From Schleiferia thermophila (GTDB lineage Bacteria; Bacteroidota; Bacteroidia; Flavobacteriales; Schleiferiaceae): a stretch of 64,000 nt of DNA. The position numbers and the translations under genes are program-made. The DNA is taken from NCBI RefSeq assembly GCF_003337435.1, contig NZ_QPJS01000002.1, forward strand, positions 372,001 through 436,000, in the 5' to 3' direction. A model generated the notes under the pieces. It did not search any database. It saw only the letters and a program-made list of their open reading frames with translations, and had not been told where the DNA came from. Numbering within the stretch: the first letter of the stretch is position 1; each line of letters opens with the position of its first letter. Of this stretch, positions 46,358-55,518 are shown in pieces.

Positions 46358-46525
46358 ATGTTTATGCGCACGCTTAAGAGTTTTTTAATAAATCTCGATG
46401 AGGTAAAAGAGTACGTACGAACTGATGGTGGGTCTATAAAAATGAAAAATGGTGATTTGGTAGGGATTTCTAGCGATAAGGTATCTGATTTTTTACATCT
46501 TATGGCAAATTTGAAGCGAGAATAG
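46358..46525 (+). pseudogene. 3' fragment of a LytTR-type response regulator
   Basis: A 55-codon open segment reads FMRTLKSFLINLDEVKEYV, then RTDGGSIKMKNGDLVGIS, followed by about 15 further residues. This is the C-terminal half of a LytTR DNA-binding domain: RxxxSxLxNLxxV, DGG and the final VxxS strand. The receiver domain and first half of LytTR are absent. The upstream sequence in this frame reaches a stop at 46337. It is the last remnant of the regulator that would have followed the propeller-type sensor at 45420-46318; the intervening kinase and receiver are deleted. Confidence 0.75.
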
Positions 46526-46553
46526 AAAAAGCCGGTAAGTACCGGCTTTTTTT
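46526..46553. terminator. Bidirectional terminator between the LytTR fragment and tRNA-Met
   Basis: Hairpin AAAAAGCCGGT/ACCGGCTTTTT with a tiny loop and A and T runs on both sides. It serves the minus-strand tRNA and, formerly, the plus-strand regulator. Confidence 0.85.
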
Positions 46554-46555
46554 AG

Positions 46556-46628
46556 TAGCGGGGGCAGGACTCGAACCTGCGGCCTTCGGGTTATGAGCCC
46601 GACGAGCTACCAACTGCTCCACCCCGCG
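46556..46628 (-). tRNA. Initiator tRNA-Met (CAU)
   Basis: A full cloverleaf read on the minus strand: acceptor CGCGGGG, D stem GAGC/GCTC, anticodon loop CTCATAA, T arm GCAGG-TTCGAGT-CCTGC. Three consecutive G-C pairs in the anticodon stem and the unpaired 1:72 position (C and U) are initiator features, as is A11-U24. The CCA end is not encoded; the genome reads CTA after the discriminator A. Confidence 0.93.
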
Positions 46629-46659
46629 GTCTTAAAGTTTGGGCTGCAAATATACGAAT

Positions 46660-48528
46660 TTATACTTGATGCGTGCAAGTTTTTTTATTACACGAAAGAA
46701 TTTGCAAAGCTTTTTCTTCTATCTCCTTTGCTAAAAATGGCTGTCCTTTTACTTTGTGGAGTTCATAAGGTTTGATTCCCAACTCACTTTTTAGAATGTA
46801 AGCCAATTGTCCCATGTTGAGCTCCGGTATGAGAATTTCAGAAAAATTATGAACAATATCGCATAAGTTTTTTTGAAGAGGATAAATATAATTTAGATGT
46901 AATTGAGCCACTTTTAGGCCTTTTTTTCTTAGATTTTGGGTAGCCACCTTTATGGCTCCATAGGTTGAACCCCATCCAATAATGAGCAGATCTCCTTGTT
47001 GATCTCCTTCTTCTATTTCAGCTTTTGGTAAATAATCGGCTACTTTCAATATTTTTTCTCTGCGGATATGTACCATTTTTTGATGGTTTTCCGGGTCATA
47101 TGAAACAGTTCCTGTAATGTCTTCTTTTTCAAGTCCGCCTACTCTGTGCATTAAGCCGGGTGTTCCCGGAATAGCCCATGACCTTACAAGGTCTGCGTTT
47201 CTGGCATAAGGCATGTAAGTAGCATCGCGCTCTGCAGTAGCAAATCTGGGTGTTATTTTTTCCAGTAGGTGATAGTCTGGTATCAACCAGGGTTCTGCAC
47301 CATTGGCAAGATACCCGTCTGAGAGCAAAATAACGGGTGTCATGTGTTCTATAGCCAGTTTTGAGGCCATATAGGCCATTTGAAAACAGTTTGCAGGTGT
47401 AGATGCTGCCATTACAATCAGAGGAGATTCGCCGTTTCTGCCGTGAATCGCTTGAAATAGGTCAGCTTGTTCGGTTTTGGTGGGCAGTCCGGTAGATGGT
47501 CCACCTCTTTGGACATTGATTATTACCAAAGGAAGCTCAAGCATGATTGCAAGTCCAATGGCTTCAGTTTTCAAGGCCATTCCAGGTCCTGAGGTACCTG
47601 TCACTGCCAGGTTGCCTCCATAGGAGGCGCCAATAGCTGCTCCGATGGCGGCTATTTCGTCTTCTGCCTGAAAAGTTATTACATCAAAAGCCTTGTAGCC
47701 AGCAAGCAAATGCAGGATATCGGATGCTGGCGTGATGGGATATGAACTGTAAAAGAGTTTGAGACTGGCTTTTTGAGCAGCTGCAACGAGACCTAAAGCC
47801 AATGCTTCATTACCCGTGATGCTTCTGTAATGTCCCGGAGGGAGTTGAGCCTTACGAATTTGAAATCTGACGGCTGTTTCTTCAATGGTTTCTCCAAAAT
47901 TGTATCCGGCTTTCAGAGCTTTTATATTGGCCTCTGCTACAGAAGGTTGATTTGCGAATTTCTTGTTGAAAAATTCTATGGTCGGTTGGAGGTCTCTGGT
48001 ATACAGCCAATAGACCAAGCCAAGCATAAACATATTTCTACTTCGGTCTATTTCCCGGGTGCTGAGACCAGTATCTTTTAGCACTTCCCTTGTGAGGCGA
48101 GTACACTCGACTTCAATCAGTTTATAACCGTAAAGACTTCCGTCAGAAAGTGGATTTTGATGAGGTGCCAGGCCGGCAAGTTCGAGGTTTTTTTTATCAA
48201 ATCCATTGCTGTTTGCAATGATCAATCCACCTTTTTTTAGCGTTGACAAATTTTTTTTTAAAGCCGCAGCATTCATGACCACCAATGTATCAACTTCTCC
48301 ACCAGGAGTGAAGATTTCGGTAGAGCCAAAATTTATTTTAAAACCACTAACGCCGGCTATAGTGCCTGCTGGAGCTCTAATTTCTGCTGGATAATCCGGA
48401 AATGTGCTTAGGTCATTGCCAAGAAGTGCTGTAGTGAGTGAAAATTGAGTACCTGCTAGTTGTATACCATCGCCGGAGTCACCGGCAAATAAAATGGTAG
48501 CTTTTTCAACCGTTTGAATATCACCCAT
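46660..48528 (-). CDS. korA: 2-oxoacid:acceptor oxidoreductase, alpha subunit (gamma-alpha fusion)
   Basis: A 622-residue subunit of a ferredoxin-dependent 2-oxoglutarate (or related 2-oxoacid) oxidoreductase of the TCA cycle. The N-terminal gamma domain (about 1-190) has FAGDSGDGIQLAG; the alpha region from about 215 has YSSYPITPASDILH and AEDEIAAIGAAIGASYGG, with TSGPGMALKTEAIG. The catalytic beta subunit (KorB), which binds thiamine diphosphate and an iron-sulphur cluster, would normally be the next gene. Here a tRNA gene and a decayed locus follow, so korB must be elsewhere. The nearest upstream gene is a NifU-like scaffold 46 bases away, probably cotranscribed. Confidence 0.9.
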   Translation of the reverse strand: MGDIQTVEKATILFAGDSGDGIQLAGTQFSLTTALLGNDLSTFPDYPAEIRAPAGTIAGVSGFKINFGSTEIFTPGGEVDTLVVMNAAALKKNLSTLKKGGLIIANSNGFDKKNLELAGLAPHQNPLSDGSLYGYKLIEVECTRLTREVLKDTGLSTREIDRSRNMFMLGLVYWLYTRDLQPTIEFFNKKFANQPSVAEANIKALKAGYNFGETIEETAVRFQIRKAQLPPGHYRSITGNEALALGLVAAAQKASLKLFYSSYPITPASDILHLLAGYKAFDVITFQAEDEIAAIGAAIGASYGGNLAVTGTSGPGMALKTEAIGLAIMLELPLVIINVQRGGPSTGLPTKTEQADLFQAIHGRNGESPLIVMAASTPANCFQMAYMASKLAIEHMTPVILLSDGYLANGAEPWLIPDYHLLEKITPRFATAERDATYMPYARNADLVRSWAIPGTPGLMHRVGGLEKEDITGTVSYDPENHQKMVHIRREKILKVADYLPKAEIEEGDQQGDLLIIGWGSTYGAIKVATQNLRKKGLKVAQLHLNYIYPLQKNLCDIVHNFSEILIPELNMGQLAYILKSELGIKPYELHKVKGQPFLAKEIEEKALQILSCNKKTCTHQV

Positions 48529-48574
48529 TGCTTCAGGGGATTAAGTTGTTAATTGGAGTATGGTGGCCGCTGTA

Positions 48575-48811
48575 TTAGGGTATTTGTACGACTTGTCTGA
48601 TTTCAGGAGCATATTTTTTAATGGTGGTCTCTACACCGGTTTTTAGGGTGATCTGGTTGACATTGCATCCCACACATGAGCCGTGTAATCTGATTTTTAC
48701 TGTCAAATCATCACTTATTTCTACCAAAGTAACATCTCCACCATCAGATTGTAAAAATGGTCTTATCTCCGAAAGTGCTAATTCAATTTTATTTTGAAGA
48801 TCAGGATTCAT
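48575..48811 (-). CDS. NifU C-terminal domain iron-sulphur scaffold
   Basis: A 78-residue protein equal to the NifU C-terminal domain. The CVGC motif in LHGSCVGCNVNQITLK binds a transferable 4Fe-4S cluster. Small standalone NifU-type proteins carry clusters to client enzymes. It may have its own promoter (box at 48832) and lies directly upstream of korA, whose partner enzyme needs iron-sulphur clusters. Confidence 0.9.
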   Translation of the reverse strand: MNPDLQNKIELALSEIRPFLQSDGGDVTLVEISDDLTVKIRLHGSCVGCNVNQITLKTGVETTIKKYAPEIRQVVQIP

Positions 48812-48831
48812 GATCAGGTATCCATTTGTGA

Positions 48832-48839
48832 CAAAGTTA
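48832..48839 (-). promoter_or_regulatory. -7 promoter box upstream of the NifU-like gene
   Basis: TAACTTTG on the minus strand, an exact TAnnTTTG match 21 bases before the ATG. Confidence 0.5.
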
Positions 48840-48874
48840 TGAAAACTATAACCGTGACCAGGTAAGGAGATGTT

Positions 48875-49645
48875 CTAATGACATTTAAAATCTTTATTTT
48901 CAGTTGAATTTTCCGATTTTACACAGCAGCTCCCGGATGGGTCCGGTGCTGTAACTGAGGCACTTTTAATTATTAAGGCCTCCTTACTTGGACTTACAAA
49001 AGGTATATTCAAATTGGCAGCTCTAAGCAAAAATAGGAACCCGACAAGAACTGTAACCAATGAGAGAGCTTTTTTAAAATTCGTCTTTCCGAATTTGAAG
49101 AGGGTATTGCCTCCGATGCTTATCAATATCATTGCAGGCAAGGTGCCTGTTCCAAATACAAACATAAACAATGCCCCTGAACCAACTCCGCCAGTACCTA
49201 AAGCGCCGGCAAGTGCGACGTACACAAGCCCACAGGGCAGTAATCCGTTGAGCATACCTAGTATCAGGAGATAAAGGAAATTTTTGTCGGATTTGAGAAT
49301 TTTAGTTCTTAAATTGTTGATATTCAAAGTGAAATATAAAATGGAGAAAAACTTTTCAAAACGCTTTTGTAAAAATGGCAGCATTCCCATTACTATCATC
49401 ATAAAGCCTGCAATAAGTGATGCTGCATATTGAAAACCCGTCAGAGATAGTGACTTTCCCAGTAGGCCAAACAATGCGCCAAAAGCAGCATATGTAAACG
49501 AGCGCCCCAGATGATATAGCAATCCATTGGCCCATCTATGGGTTGTAGCGCTAAAGAGACCTGGAACTGCAAGGGCTAAAGGTCCACACATTCCAACACA
49601 ATGCATCGAACCAGCCAGGCCTAATAAAAATGCTGCAACAATCAT
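48875..49645 (-). CDS. SafE/TauE-like membrane protein of the cbb3 assembly cluster
   Basis: A 256-residue protein with about six membrane helices. The N-terminus GSMHCVGMCGP has two cysteines and a histidine, typical of the UreH/DsbD-like half of this family, which handle copper or reducing equivalents. The C-terminal tail carries CCVK and KCH, extra possible metal ligands. It overlaps ccoH by 4 bases, placing it in cytochrome oxidase maturation; copper delivery (as CcoI/CopA-linked systems do) is likely but unproven. Confidence 0.8.
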   Translation of the reverse strand: MIVAAFLLGLAGSMHCVGMCGPLALAVPGLFSATTHRWANGLLYHLGRSFTYAAFGALFGLLGKSLSLTGFQYAASLIAGFMMIVMGMLPFLQKRFEKFFSILYFTLNINNLRTKILKSDKNFLYLLILGMLNGLLPCGLVYVALAGALGTGGVGSGALFMFVFGTGTLPAMILISIGGNTLFKFGKTNFKKALSLVTVLVGFLFLLRAANLNIPFVSPSKEALIIKSASVTAPDPSGSCCVKSENSTENKDFKCH

Positions 49646-50064
49646 AAGAATATGGTGTCTTCAAAATAAAATTTCTCGCCCTTACATGCAACCTTGCATT
49701 TAATTAGCCATTTCCCGGGAGTAAACTCCTTTCGGGATATTCTGAGCTGCTTATGAACTGAAGTATAAGTTTTATCCAACAGTTTTTTTTCAGGATGCAA
49801 AAAGTTTAGCTCTGCAGTAAAATCCTGATCAAACGGGAACTCAACGATCACTTCCTCTTTGTCATAAAAAACGTTGAGGTGCAGTCCTCTTTCAAGAGCT
49901 CTCTGTTTCTGGTCAATTATTTCCTGATACAGCAGTTCTTCATTGTAATAATTTTCAGTGATAAGGTCGATGTTTTGCAAGGACATGCGATACACCATAA
50001 AAATGATAAACATCGCAAAGCCAATTAGAGAAAAAACAATATACCAACCCCAGTTTAGTTTCAT
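49642..50064 (-). CDS. ccoH: FixH/CcoH-family cytochrome oxidase assembly protein
   Basis: A 140-residue protein with one N-terminal membrane helix (about residues 8-25, YIVFSLIGFAMFIIFMVY) and a beta-rich periplasmic domain (FixH). It starts MKLNWGWY, a common beginning in this group. Its gene lies 6 bases after ccoG and overlaps the SafE-like gene. In cbb3 assembly FixH helps insert or stabilise the oxidase core. Confidence 0.85.
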   Translation of the reverse strand: MKLNWGWYIVFSLIGFAMFIIFMVYRMSLQNIDLITENYYNEELLYQEIIDQKQRALERGLHLNVFYDKEEVIVEFPFDQDFTAELNFLHPEKKLLDKTYTSVHKQLRISRKEFTPGKWLIKCKVACKGEKFYFEDTIFL

Positions 50065-50070
50065 AATGAA

Positions 50071-51498
50071 TTATTTTTTAATCGGTGCCATAAAAGTTAC
50101 TTTTACCTGATCCAGGAGTTCATCTCCATTATACACACCCACTTTTATATAATTTTTTCCAGAATTCAAATCTTCCAATGGAATATAAATAAACATAGCG
50201 CCTTTTTTAATTTCTTGGACTCCGAGTGTAAAATTTTGACTTTCATTTCCGGGGATCATAATTCGGGCCGTTGTCGGCTCAATAACTTTTATTTCGGCAT
50301 TTATAGGTTTGGGAGTTTTATTTATAAGTTGATAATTATACAAATTGCTTACGATATTGTCATCATGTAGTTGAAACAATTGGCCTGGAGTACGTAGAAT
50401 AGTGGCTTCTACTTTTACTCTTTGAAAAATCAAAAAACCCATGAGTGACAGCAACAACACAAGCACAGATGTATAAAATGCAAGACGAGGGGTGAATTTC
50501 CAGTTTTCTCCATTAGCTATTTGATTTTCAGAGGCATACTTGATCAGTCCCCGAGGTTTATTGATTTTGTCCATCACAGCGTCGCATGCATCAATGCAAG
50601 CGGTGCAATTGACGCACTCAAGCTGTGTTCCGTTTCTAATGTCAATACCTGTGGGGCAGACATCGACGCACTGACCGCAGTCGATGCAATCGCCTTTACC
50701 GGCTTTAGTGCGGTCTTCATTCTTTCTGAATTTTGCTCTTGGTTCACCTCGGAGTCTATCGTAAGCGATGACTATGGAGTTTCGATCCAATAGTACTCCC
50801 TGCAGTCGTCCATAAGGGCACACTACTATACAGGCTTGCTCTCTGAACCATGCGAAAACAAAGAAAAATATACCGCTAAAGATGAGCATAGCCGTAAGAC
50901 CACCGATGTGTCTTGAAGGATCATCGGTTACAATATTTAGCCATTGGTCAGAACCTATGATGTACATCAAAAAGACGTTGCCAATAGCAAACGATATGAG
51001 ATAAAAGATGCTGTTTTTAAGGAGTCTTTTTTTAATTTTTTCTGCGTTCCACGGCATTGATGCCAGTCGCAGTTGTTGGCCTCTGTCCCCATCGATCCAA
51101 TATTCAATTTTTCGAAAGAGCATTTCCATAAAAATGGTCTGGGGGCATATCCAACCGCAAAACAGCCTACCATAAGCTACTGTGAACAAAATGATAAATA
51201 CCACCGCTGTGACAAATGTAAGTGCCACCAAATGGAAATCTTGCGGCCAAAACACCTGACCTAGGATAACAAATTTTCTCTCCAGAATATTTAACATCAA
51301 AAATGGTTGCTCATTAATTTTGATAAAAGGACCGATGAACAATATTGTGAGGAGAAAATAACTCAGGATTGTTCGGTATTTGTAAAATTTACCAGATGGT
51401 TTTTTGGGATAGATAAACTTTCTCTTTCCATCTTCACTGATAAATCCTACTCGGTCGCGAAACGAATCCTTTTCTATGAAATTTTCCTGAGTACTCAT
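50071..51498 (-). CDS. ccoG: Cytochrome cbb3 oxidase accessory protein CcoG
   Basis: A 475-residue membrane ferredoxin. It has about five membrane helices in the first half, with CGWICPQT among them (a first cysteine motif). The twin 4Fe-4S cluster region follows (DCIDCGQCVDVCPTG, then CVNCTACIDACD), and the C-terminal domain is periplasmic and immunoglobulin-like. CcoG reduces copper for loading into the oxidase. It heads the ccoG-ccoH-SafE unit with a strong -7 box upstream. The structural genes ccoNOP are not in the window. Confidence 0.94.
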   Translation of the reverse strand: MSTQENFIEKDSFRDRVGFISEDGKRKFIYPKKPSGKFYKYRTILSYFLLTILFIGPFIKINEQPFLMLNILERKFVILGQVFWPQDFHLVALTFVTAVVFIILFTVAYGRLFCGWICPQTIFMEMLFRKIEYWIDGDRGQQLRLASMPWNAEKIKKRLLKNSIFYLISFAIGNVFLMYIIGSDQWLNIVTDDPSRHIGGLTAMLIFSGIFFFVFAWFREQACIVVCPYGRLQGVLLDRNSIVIAYDRLRGEPRAKFRKNEDRTKAGKGDCIDCGQCVDVCPTGIDIRNGTQLECVNCTACIDACDAVMDKINKPRGLIKYASENQIANGENWKFTPRLAFYTSVLVLLLSLMGFLIFQRVKVEATILRTPGQLFQLHDDNIVSNLYNYQLINKTPKPINAEIKVIEPTTARIMIPGNESQNFTLGVQEIKKGAMFIYIPLEDLNSGKNYIKVGVYNGDELLDQVKVTFMAPIKK

Positions 51499-51523
51499 CT
51501 CAGAGTATTTGTGATGTTGCTAT

Positions 51524-51531
51524 CAAAGGTA
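51524..51531 (-). promoter_or_regulatory. -7 promoter box upstream of ccoG
   Basis: TACCTTTG on the minus strand, exact TAnnTTTG, 26 bases before the ccoG ATG. Confidence 0.5.
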
Positions 51532-51593
51532 CTTTCATTGGCCTGGCCTGCTTTATGATGAATATCACTAATTTGATGTTAATGAAGGATGTT

Positions 51594-51629
51594 GAAAAAA
51601 AAGCCGCCTCACTTCTGAGACGGCTTTTT
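51594..51629 (-). terminator. Terminator of the ATP synthase operon
   Basis: AAAAAGCCGCCTCA pairs with TGAGACGGCTTTTT (one mismatch), 27 bases past the atpG stop. On the minus strand it is followed by eight T residues. Confidence 0.85.
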
Positions 51630-51655
51630 GAGTTAGTTTGAAAACTCTGATTATG

Positions 51656-52519
51656 CTAGCCGTTGAGGGCGGCTGCTCCGGATACGATTTCGAGTATTTC
51701 GTTGGTGATGGATGCTTGTCGTGCCTTGTTGTAGTCTAACTTGAGAACTCTCTGCAGTTCTCTTGCGTTGTCAGTTGCTTTGTGCATTGCAGTCATTCGT
51801 GCACCATGCTCGCTGGCGTTTGAGTCCAAAACTGCTTTATAGACCTGAATTTTCAATGATTTCGGAATCAACAGCTGGAGGAGGTCTGCTTTTTCAGGTT
51901 CGTAGATGTAGTCTGTTGCAGCAGAATTTTGGTTTTCGGGTTTTTGAACCGGAAGATATTGTTCTACGGTAGGATATTGTACAGCTGCATTTTTAAACTG
52001 ATTGTAAATAAGATGGATTTCATCGTATTTTCCATTTCTAAAATCTGCCATAAGGTTTTCTGCCAGTGTTTCAACCTTGCTGTATTGGATTTGATCAAAT
52101 ATATGGCTTTCGTTTCCAGCTATGGTATATTCTAATTTTTTGAAGTAATCATAGGCTTTTTTGCCGACGCAGAGTATAGACACATGTCGTCCAAGGGATT
52201 TTTGTTCTTCTGCAGTTTTTCTTGCCAGTTTATTAATGTTGGAGTTGAAAGCTCCACACAACCCTCGATTGGAGGTCATGGCTACAAGAAGTACATTTTT
52301 GACTTCTTTTTTGCTTGCATATATGCCATCATTACCTTCAAGTGTCGAATTCAGGTTTTGTAAAATTTCCTTGAGTTTGCTGGCATAAGGGCGCATCTGC
52401 AAGATGCTGTCCTGAGCCTTTTTGAGTTTGGCAGCCGATACCATTTTCATAGCAGATGTGATCTGCATGGTACTTGAGACCGATTGTATTCTCTTTCGGA
52501 GTTCTTTCAGGTTTGCCAT
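51656..52519 (-). CDS. atpG: ATP synthase F1 gamma subunit
   Basis: The central stalk of F1. The 287-residue protein has the long N-terminal helix (MANLKELRKRIQSVSSTMQI), the central Rossmann-like domain (TSNRGLCGAFN) and the C-terminal helix (ARQASITNEILEIVSGA). atpD and atpC do not follow; a terminator does. Position, size and start are typical. Confidence 0.97.
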   Translation of the reverse strand: MANLKELRKRIQSVSSTMQITSAMKMVSAAKLKKAQDSILQMRPYASKLKEILQNLNSTLEGNDGIYASKKEVKNVLLVAMTSNRGLCGAFNSNINKLARKTAEEQKSLGRHVSILCVGKKAYDYFKKLEYTIAGNESHIFDQIQYSKVETLAENLMADFRNGKYDEIHLIYNQFKNAAVQYPTVEQYLPVQKPENQNSAATDYIYEPEKADLLQLLIPKSLKIQVYKAVLDSNASEHGARMTAMHKATDNARELQRVLKLDYNKARQASITNEILEIVSGAAALNG

Positions 52520-52543
52520 TGAGCCTGAGGAGATTTAAACTAA

Positions 52544-54118
52544 TTAATATTTTGAAGCCAATTCGTGAGCTACTTTTTCGAGCACTGAGGTGATTTGGTC
52601 ATTGAGCTGACCGGTTTTGAGCTGGTCCAGGATGTCTCTGTGTTTGTTATCGAGATAGTCAAGATATTCAGCTTCAAATTCTTTTACTTTTTCCACTGGG
52701 ACCTTCGCCAGAAGATTTTTTGTGCCTGCATAGATGATGGCAATTTGCTTTTCTACGGGTACGGGACTGTTGACATTTTGTTTCAGGATTTCAACATTTC
52801 TTCTACCTTTATTGATCACGGCCATTGTGGCAGCGTCGAGGTCCGAGCCAAATTTGGCGAATGCTTCTAGTTCGCGGTATTGAGCCTGGTCGAGTTTGAG
52901 AGTACCGGCAACTTTTTTCATGGATTTAATTTGAGCATTCCCTCCTACACGGGATACTGAAATTCCGACATTAATTGCCGGACGTACTCCTGAATTAAAG
53001 AGGTCTGCTTCCAGAAAAATTTGGCCATCGGTGATGGAAATTACATTGGTAGGAATGTAGGCTGATACGTCTCCGGCCTGGGTTTCGATGATAGGCAATG
53101 CGGTTAACGAGCCTCCACCTTTTACCTTGCCTTTGAGTGATTCGGGCAGGTCGTTCATTTGGGAAGCTACCTGGTCGTCATTGATGATTTTGGCAGCGCG
53201 TTCCAGTAGCCTTGAGTGAAGGTAAAATATATCACCTGGATATGCTTCGCGGCCAGGAGGACGACGTAATAACAAGGAAACCTCACGGTAGGCGACTGCT
53301 TGTTTGGAAAGATCGTCGTAAATGATCAATGCGGGTCGTCCTGTGTCTCTGAAATATTCACCGATAGCAGCTCCGGCAAAGGGCGCATAGAACTGCATGG
53401 GTGCTGGGTCAGAAGCGTTGGCAGCTACCACGATGGTATAGGCCATAGCGCCTTTGTCTTCAAGAGTTTTTACAATTTGAGCTACGGTACTTCCTTTCTG
53501 GCCGATGGCTACATAGATGCAATATACTGGCTTTCCGGCGTCGAAAAATTCTTTTTGGTTGATGATGGTATCTAGAGCCACAGAGGTTTTACCGGTTTGC
53601 CGGTCGCCGATGATTAGCTCCCTTTGGCCACGACCAATGGGAATCATAGCATCAATAGCTTTGATACCTGTCTGGAGAGGCTCATTCACAGGTTGCCTAT
53701 AAATTACACCCGGAGCTTTGCGTTCGAGTGGCATTTCGAAAAGTTCACCTGTTATTGGACCTTTACCGTCGATGGGTTCACCTAGAGTGTTGACCACTCT
53801 TCCTATCATCCCTTCACCTACATTGACGGATGCAATTCTTCTGGTCCTTTTAACTGAGGAACCTTCTTTGATTTTAGTGGATGAACCTAGAAGCACAATA
53901 CCTACATTGTCTTCCTCCAGGTTCAATACAATTCCCTTGATACCATTTTCAAACTCGACCAATTCACCTGCCTGTACGCCTGTAAGTCCATAAGCCCGGG
54001 CAATTCCGTCACCTACCTGAATGACAGTCCCTACTTCCTGTAGTTCGGCTTCGGTGCTTACACCTGCAAGTTGCTGCCTTAAAATTGCTGAAACTTCTGA
54101 TGGTTTAATATCTGCCAT
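52544..54118 (-). CDS. atpA: ATP synthase F1 alpha subunit
   Basis: The 524-residue alpha subunit, with the P-loop [13 protein letters not shown] near residue 170, the [17 protein letters not shown] region near residue 360, and the helical C-terminal domain. It forms the non-catalytic nucleotide sites of F1. It sits between atpH and atpG. Confidence 0.98.
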   Translation of the reverse strand: MADIKPSEVSAILRQQLAGVSTEAELQEVGTVIQVGDGIARAYGLTGVQAGELVEFENGIKGIVLNLEEDNVGIVLLGSSTKIKEGSSVKRTRRIASVNVGEGMIGRVVNTLGEPIDGKGPITGELFEMPLERKAPGVIYRQPVNEPLQTGIKAIDAMIPIGRGQRELIIGDRQTGKTSVALDTIINQKEFFDAGKPVYCIYVAIGQKGSTVAQIVKTLEDKGAMAYTIVVAANASDPAPMQFYAPFAGAAIGEYFRDTGRPALIIYDDLSKQAVAYREVSLLLRRPPGREAYPGDIFYLHSRLLERAAKIINDDQVASQMNDLPESLKGKVKGGGSLTALPIIETQAGDVSAYIPTNVISITDGQIFLEADLFNSGVRPAINVGISVSRVGGNAQIKSMKKVAGTLKLDQAQYRELEAFAKFGSDLDAATMAVINKGRRNVEILKQNVNSPVPVEKQIAIIYAGTKNLLAKVPVEKVKEFEAEYLDYLDNKHRDILDQLKTGQLNDQITSVLEKVAHELASKY

Positions 54119-54134
54119 TGTAATTGTTTTTTAA

Positions 54135-54689
54135 TTAAAAGGATGGTTTGTAAAGATTAGAGGCAAAGGTTTTTTTGAATTCATTGAGGAAATTTTTTAC
54201 AGATGCATTGATTTCTTTATCGTTTATTGTGATGATCAGGCCAGCAATAATGTCAGGATTTATGATTTCCTCAAGCTCAATCGTGCCTCCAAGAGACGAT
54301 TTTATTTTTTTTATGATTTCTTCTTTGATTTTTTGGCTCAGAGGTTTTGCTGAGGTGATTTTTACAAGGTGTATTCCTTTATAATTCCGGTACTGTTCAA
54401 GAAAGTTTTTAGCAATCTCGTAGATGAAACTTTCTCTTTTATGCTTAATGAGAAGTGTAATAAAAGATTGAGACAGTGGGTTGAGATTTTTTCCAATCTC
54501 AATCATTACTTTTCTCTTTTGATCGGATTTTATGACAGGGCTTTTAAGCATTACCGCCAAGTCGGGGTTTGAGCTGATGACTTCATGCAGAAATTTCATA
54601 TCTTCTTTTACTGGTTCGAGTACTTTTTTTTCGTGAGCCAGTTCAAGTAGAGCTTTAGAATATCGGTGGGCTAATTTTGGAATTCTCAT
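54135..54689 (-). CDS. atpH: ATP synthase F1 delta subunit
   Basis: The 184-residue peripheral-stalk subunit. It starts RIPKLAHRYSKALLELA, the conserved N-terminal helix, and ends with the typical C-terminal domain (IIAGLIITINDKEINASVKN). It lies 16 bases upstream of atpA. Confidence 0.94.
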   Translation of the reverse strand: MRIPKLAHRYSKALLELAHEKKVLEPVKEDMKFLHEVISSNPDLAVMLKSPVIKSDQKRKVMIEIGKNLNPLSQSFITLLIKHKRESFIYEIAKNFLEQYRNYKGIHLVKITSAKPLSQKIKEEIIKKIKSSLGGTIELEEIINPDIIAGLIITINDKEINASVKNFLNEFKKTFASNLYKPSF

Positions 54690-54699
54690 TCGGATATCG

Positions 54700-55194
54700 T
54701 TAATTAATCATCACTTTGTTGATGATGCTGGAGGCGAATTCTTCGTGTTTTTTTGAATCTTCCAATTCTTTTTGAAGAATTTTTTCAGCTATTTCGATGG
54801 AAAGTGAAGCCACTTGATTTTTTAATTCGTTGATGGCTGCCATCTTTTCGTTTTCTATTTGTTTTCGTGCTTCAGAAAGAAGTTTTTCACCTTGAATTTT
54901 TGCTGCCTCTTTAGCATCTGAAAGGATTTTTTCTTTCAGTTCTCGGGCTTCTTTGAGAATTGCATCTCGTTCGGATCGGGCTTCTTTGAGCAGTTTTTCA
55001 TTTTCATTGGTCAGATTTTGCATTTCCTGGCGGGCTTTTTCTGCGGCATACAGGGCTTCTTCTATATTTTTTTCCCGCTCTTTTACACTGTTTAATATGG
55101 GTTTCCAGGCAAATTTGCCAAGTATAAAGACCAGCAGTAAAAATGTAATCAGCGTCCAGATGAATAATCCAAAACCCGGTGTTACTAATTCCAT
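54700..55194 (-). CDS. atpF: ATP synthase Fo b subunit
   Basis: A 164-residue protein: one N-terminal membrane helix (about residues 7-26), then a long charged helix of about 130 residues that forms the peripheral stalk. It lies 10 bases before atpH and is separated from atpE by 75 bases that hold a terminator-like hairpin. Confidence 0.94.
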   Translation of the reverse strand: MELVTPGFGLFIWTLITFLLLVFILGKFAWKPILNSVKEREKNIEEALYAAEKARQEMQNLTNENEKLLKEARSERDAILKEARELKEKILSDAKEAAKIQGEKLLSEARKQIENEKMAAINELKNQVASLSIEIAEKILQKELEDSKKHEEFASSIINKVMIN

Positions 55195-55234
55195 GTGTTA
55201 TTAGGTTTAATTTTGAATACGTGGGTGTAAAGAG

Positions 55235-55263
55235 AAAAGACCGAACCTACCGCCCGGTCTTTT
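55235..55263 (-). terminator. Terminator-like hairpin between atpE and atpF
   Basis: A perfect 9-bp stem, AAAAGACCG/CGGTCTTTT, with an 11-base loop, followed on minus by CTCTTT. It lies within the operon, so it is more likely a partial terminator or RNA-processing site than a full stop. Confidence 0.6.
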
Positions 55264-55269
55264 TTCAAA

Positions 55270-55497
<228 letters not shown>

Positions 55498-55518
55498 TTA
55501 GAATTAAACATTTCTGCT

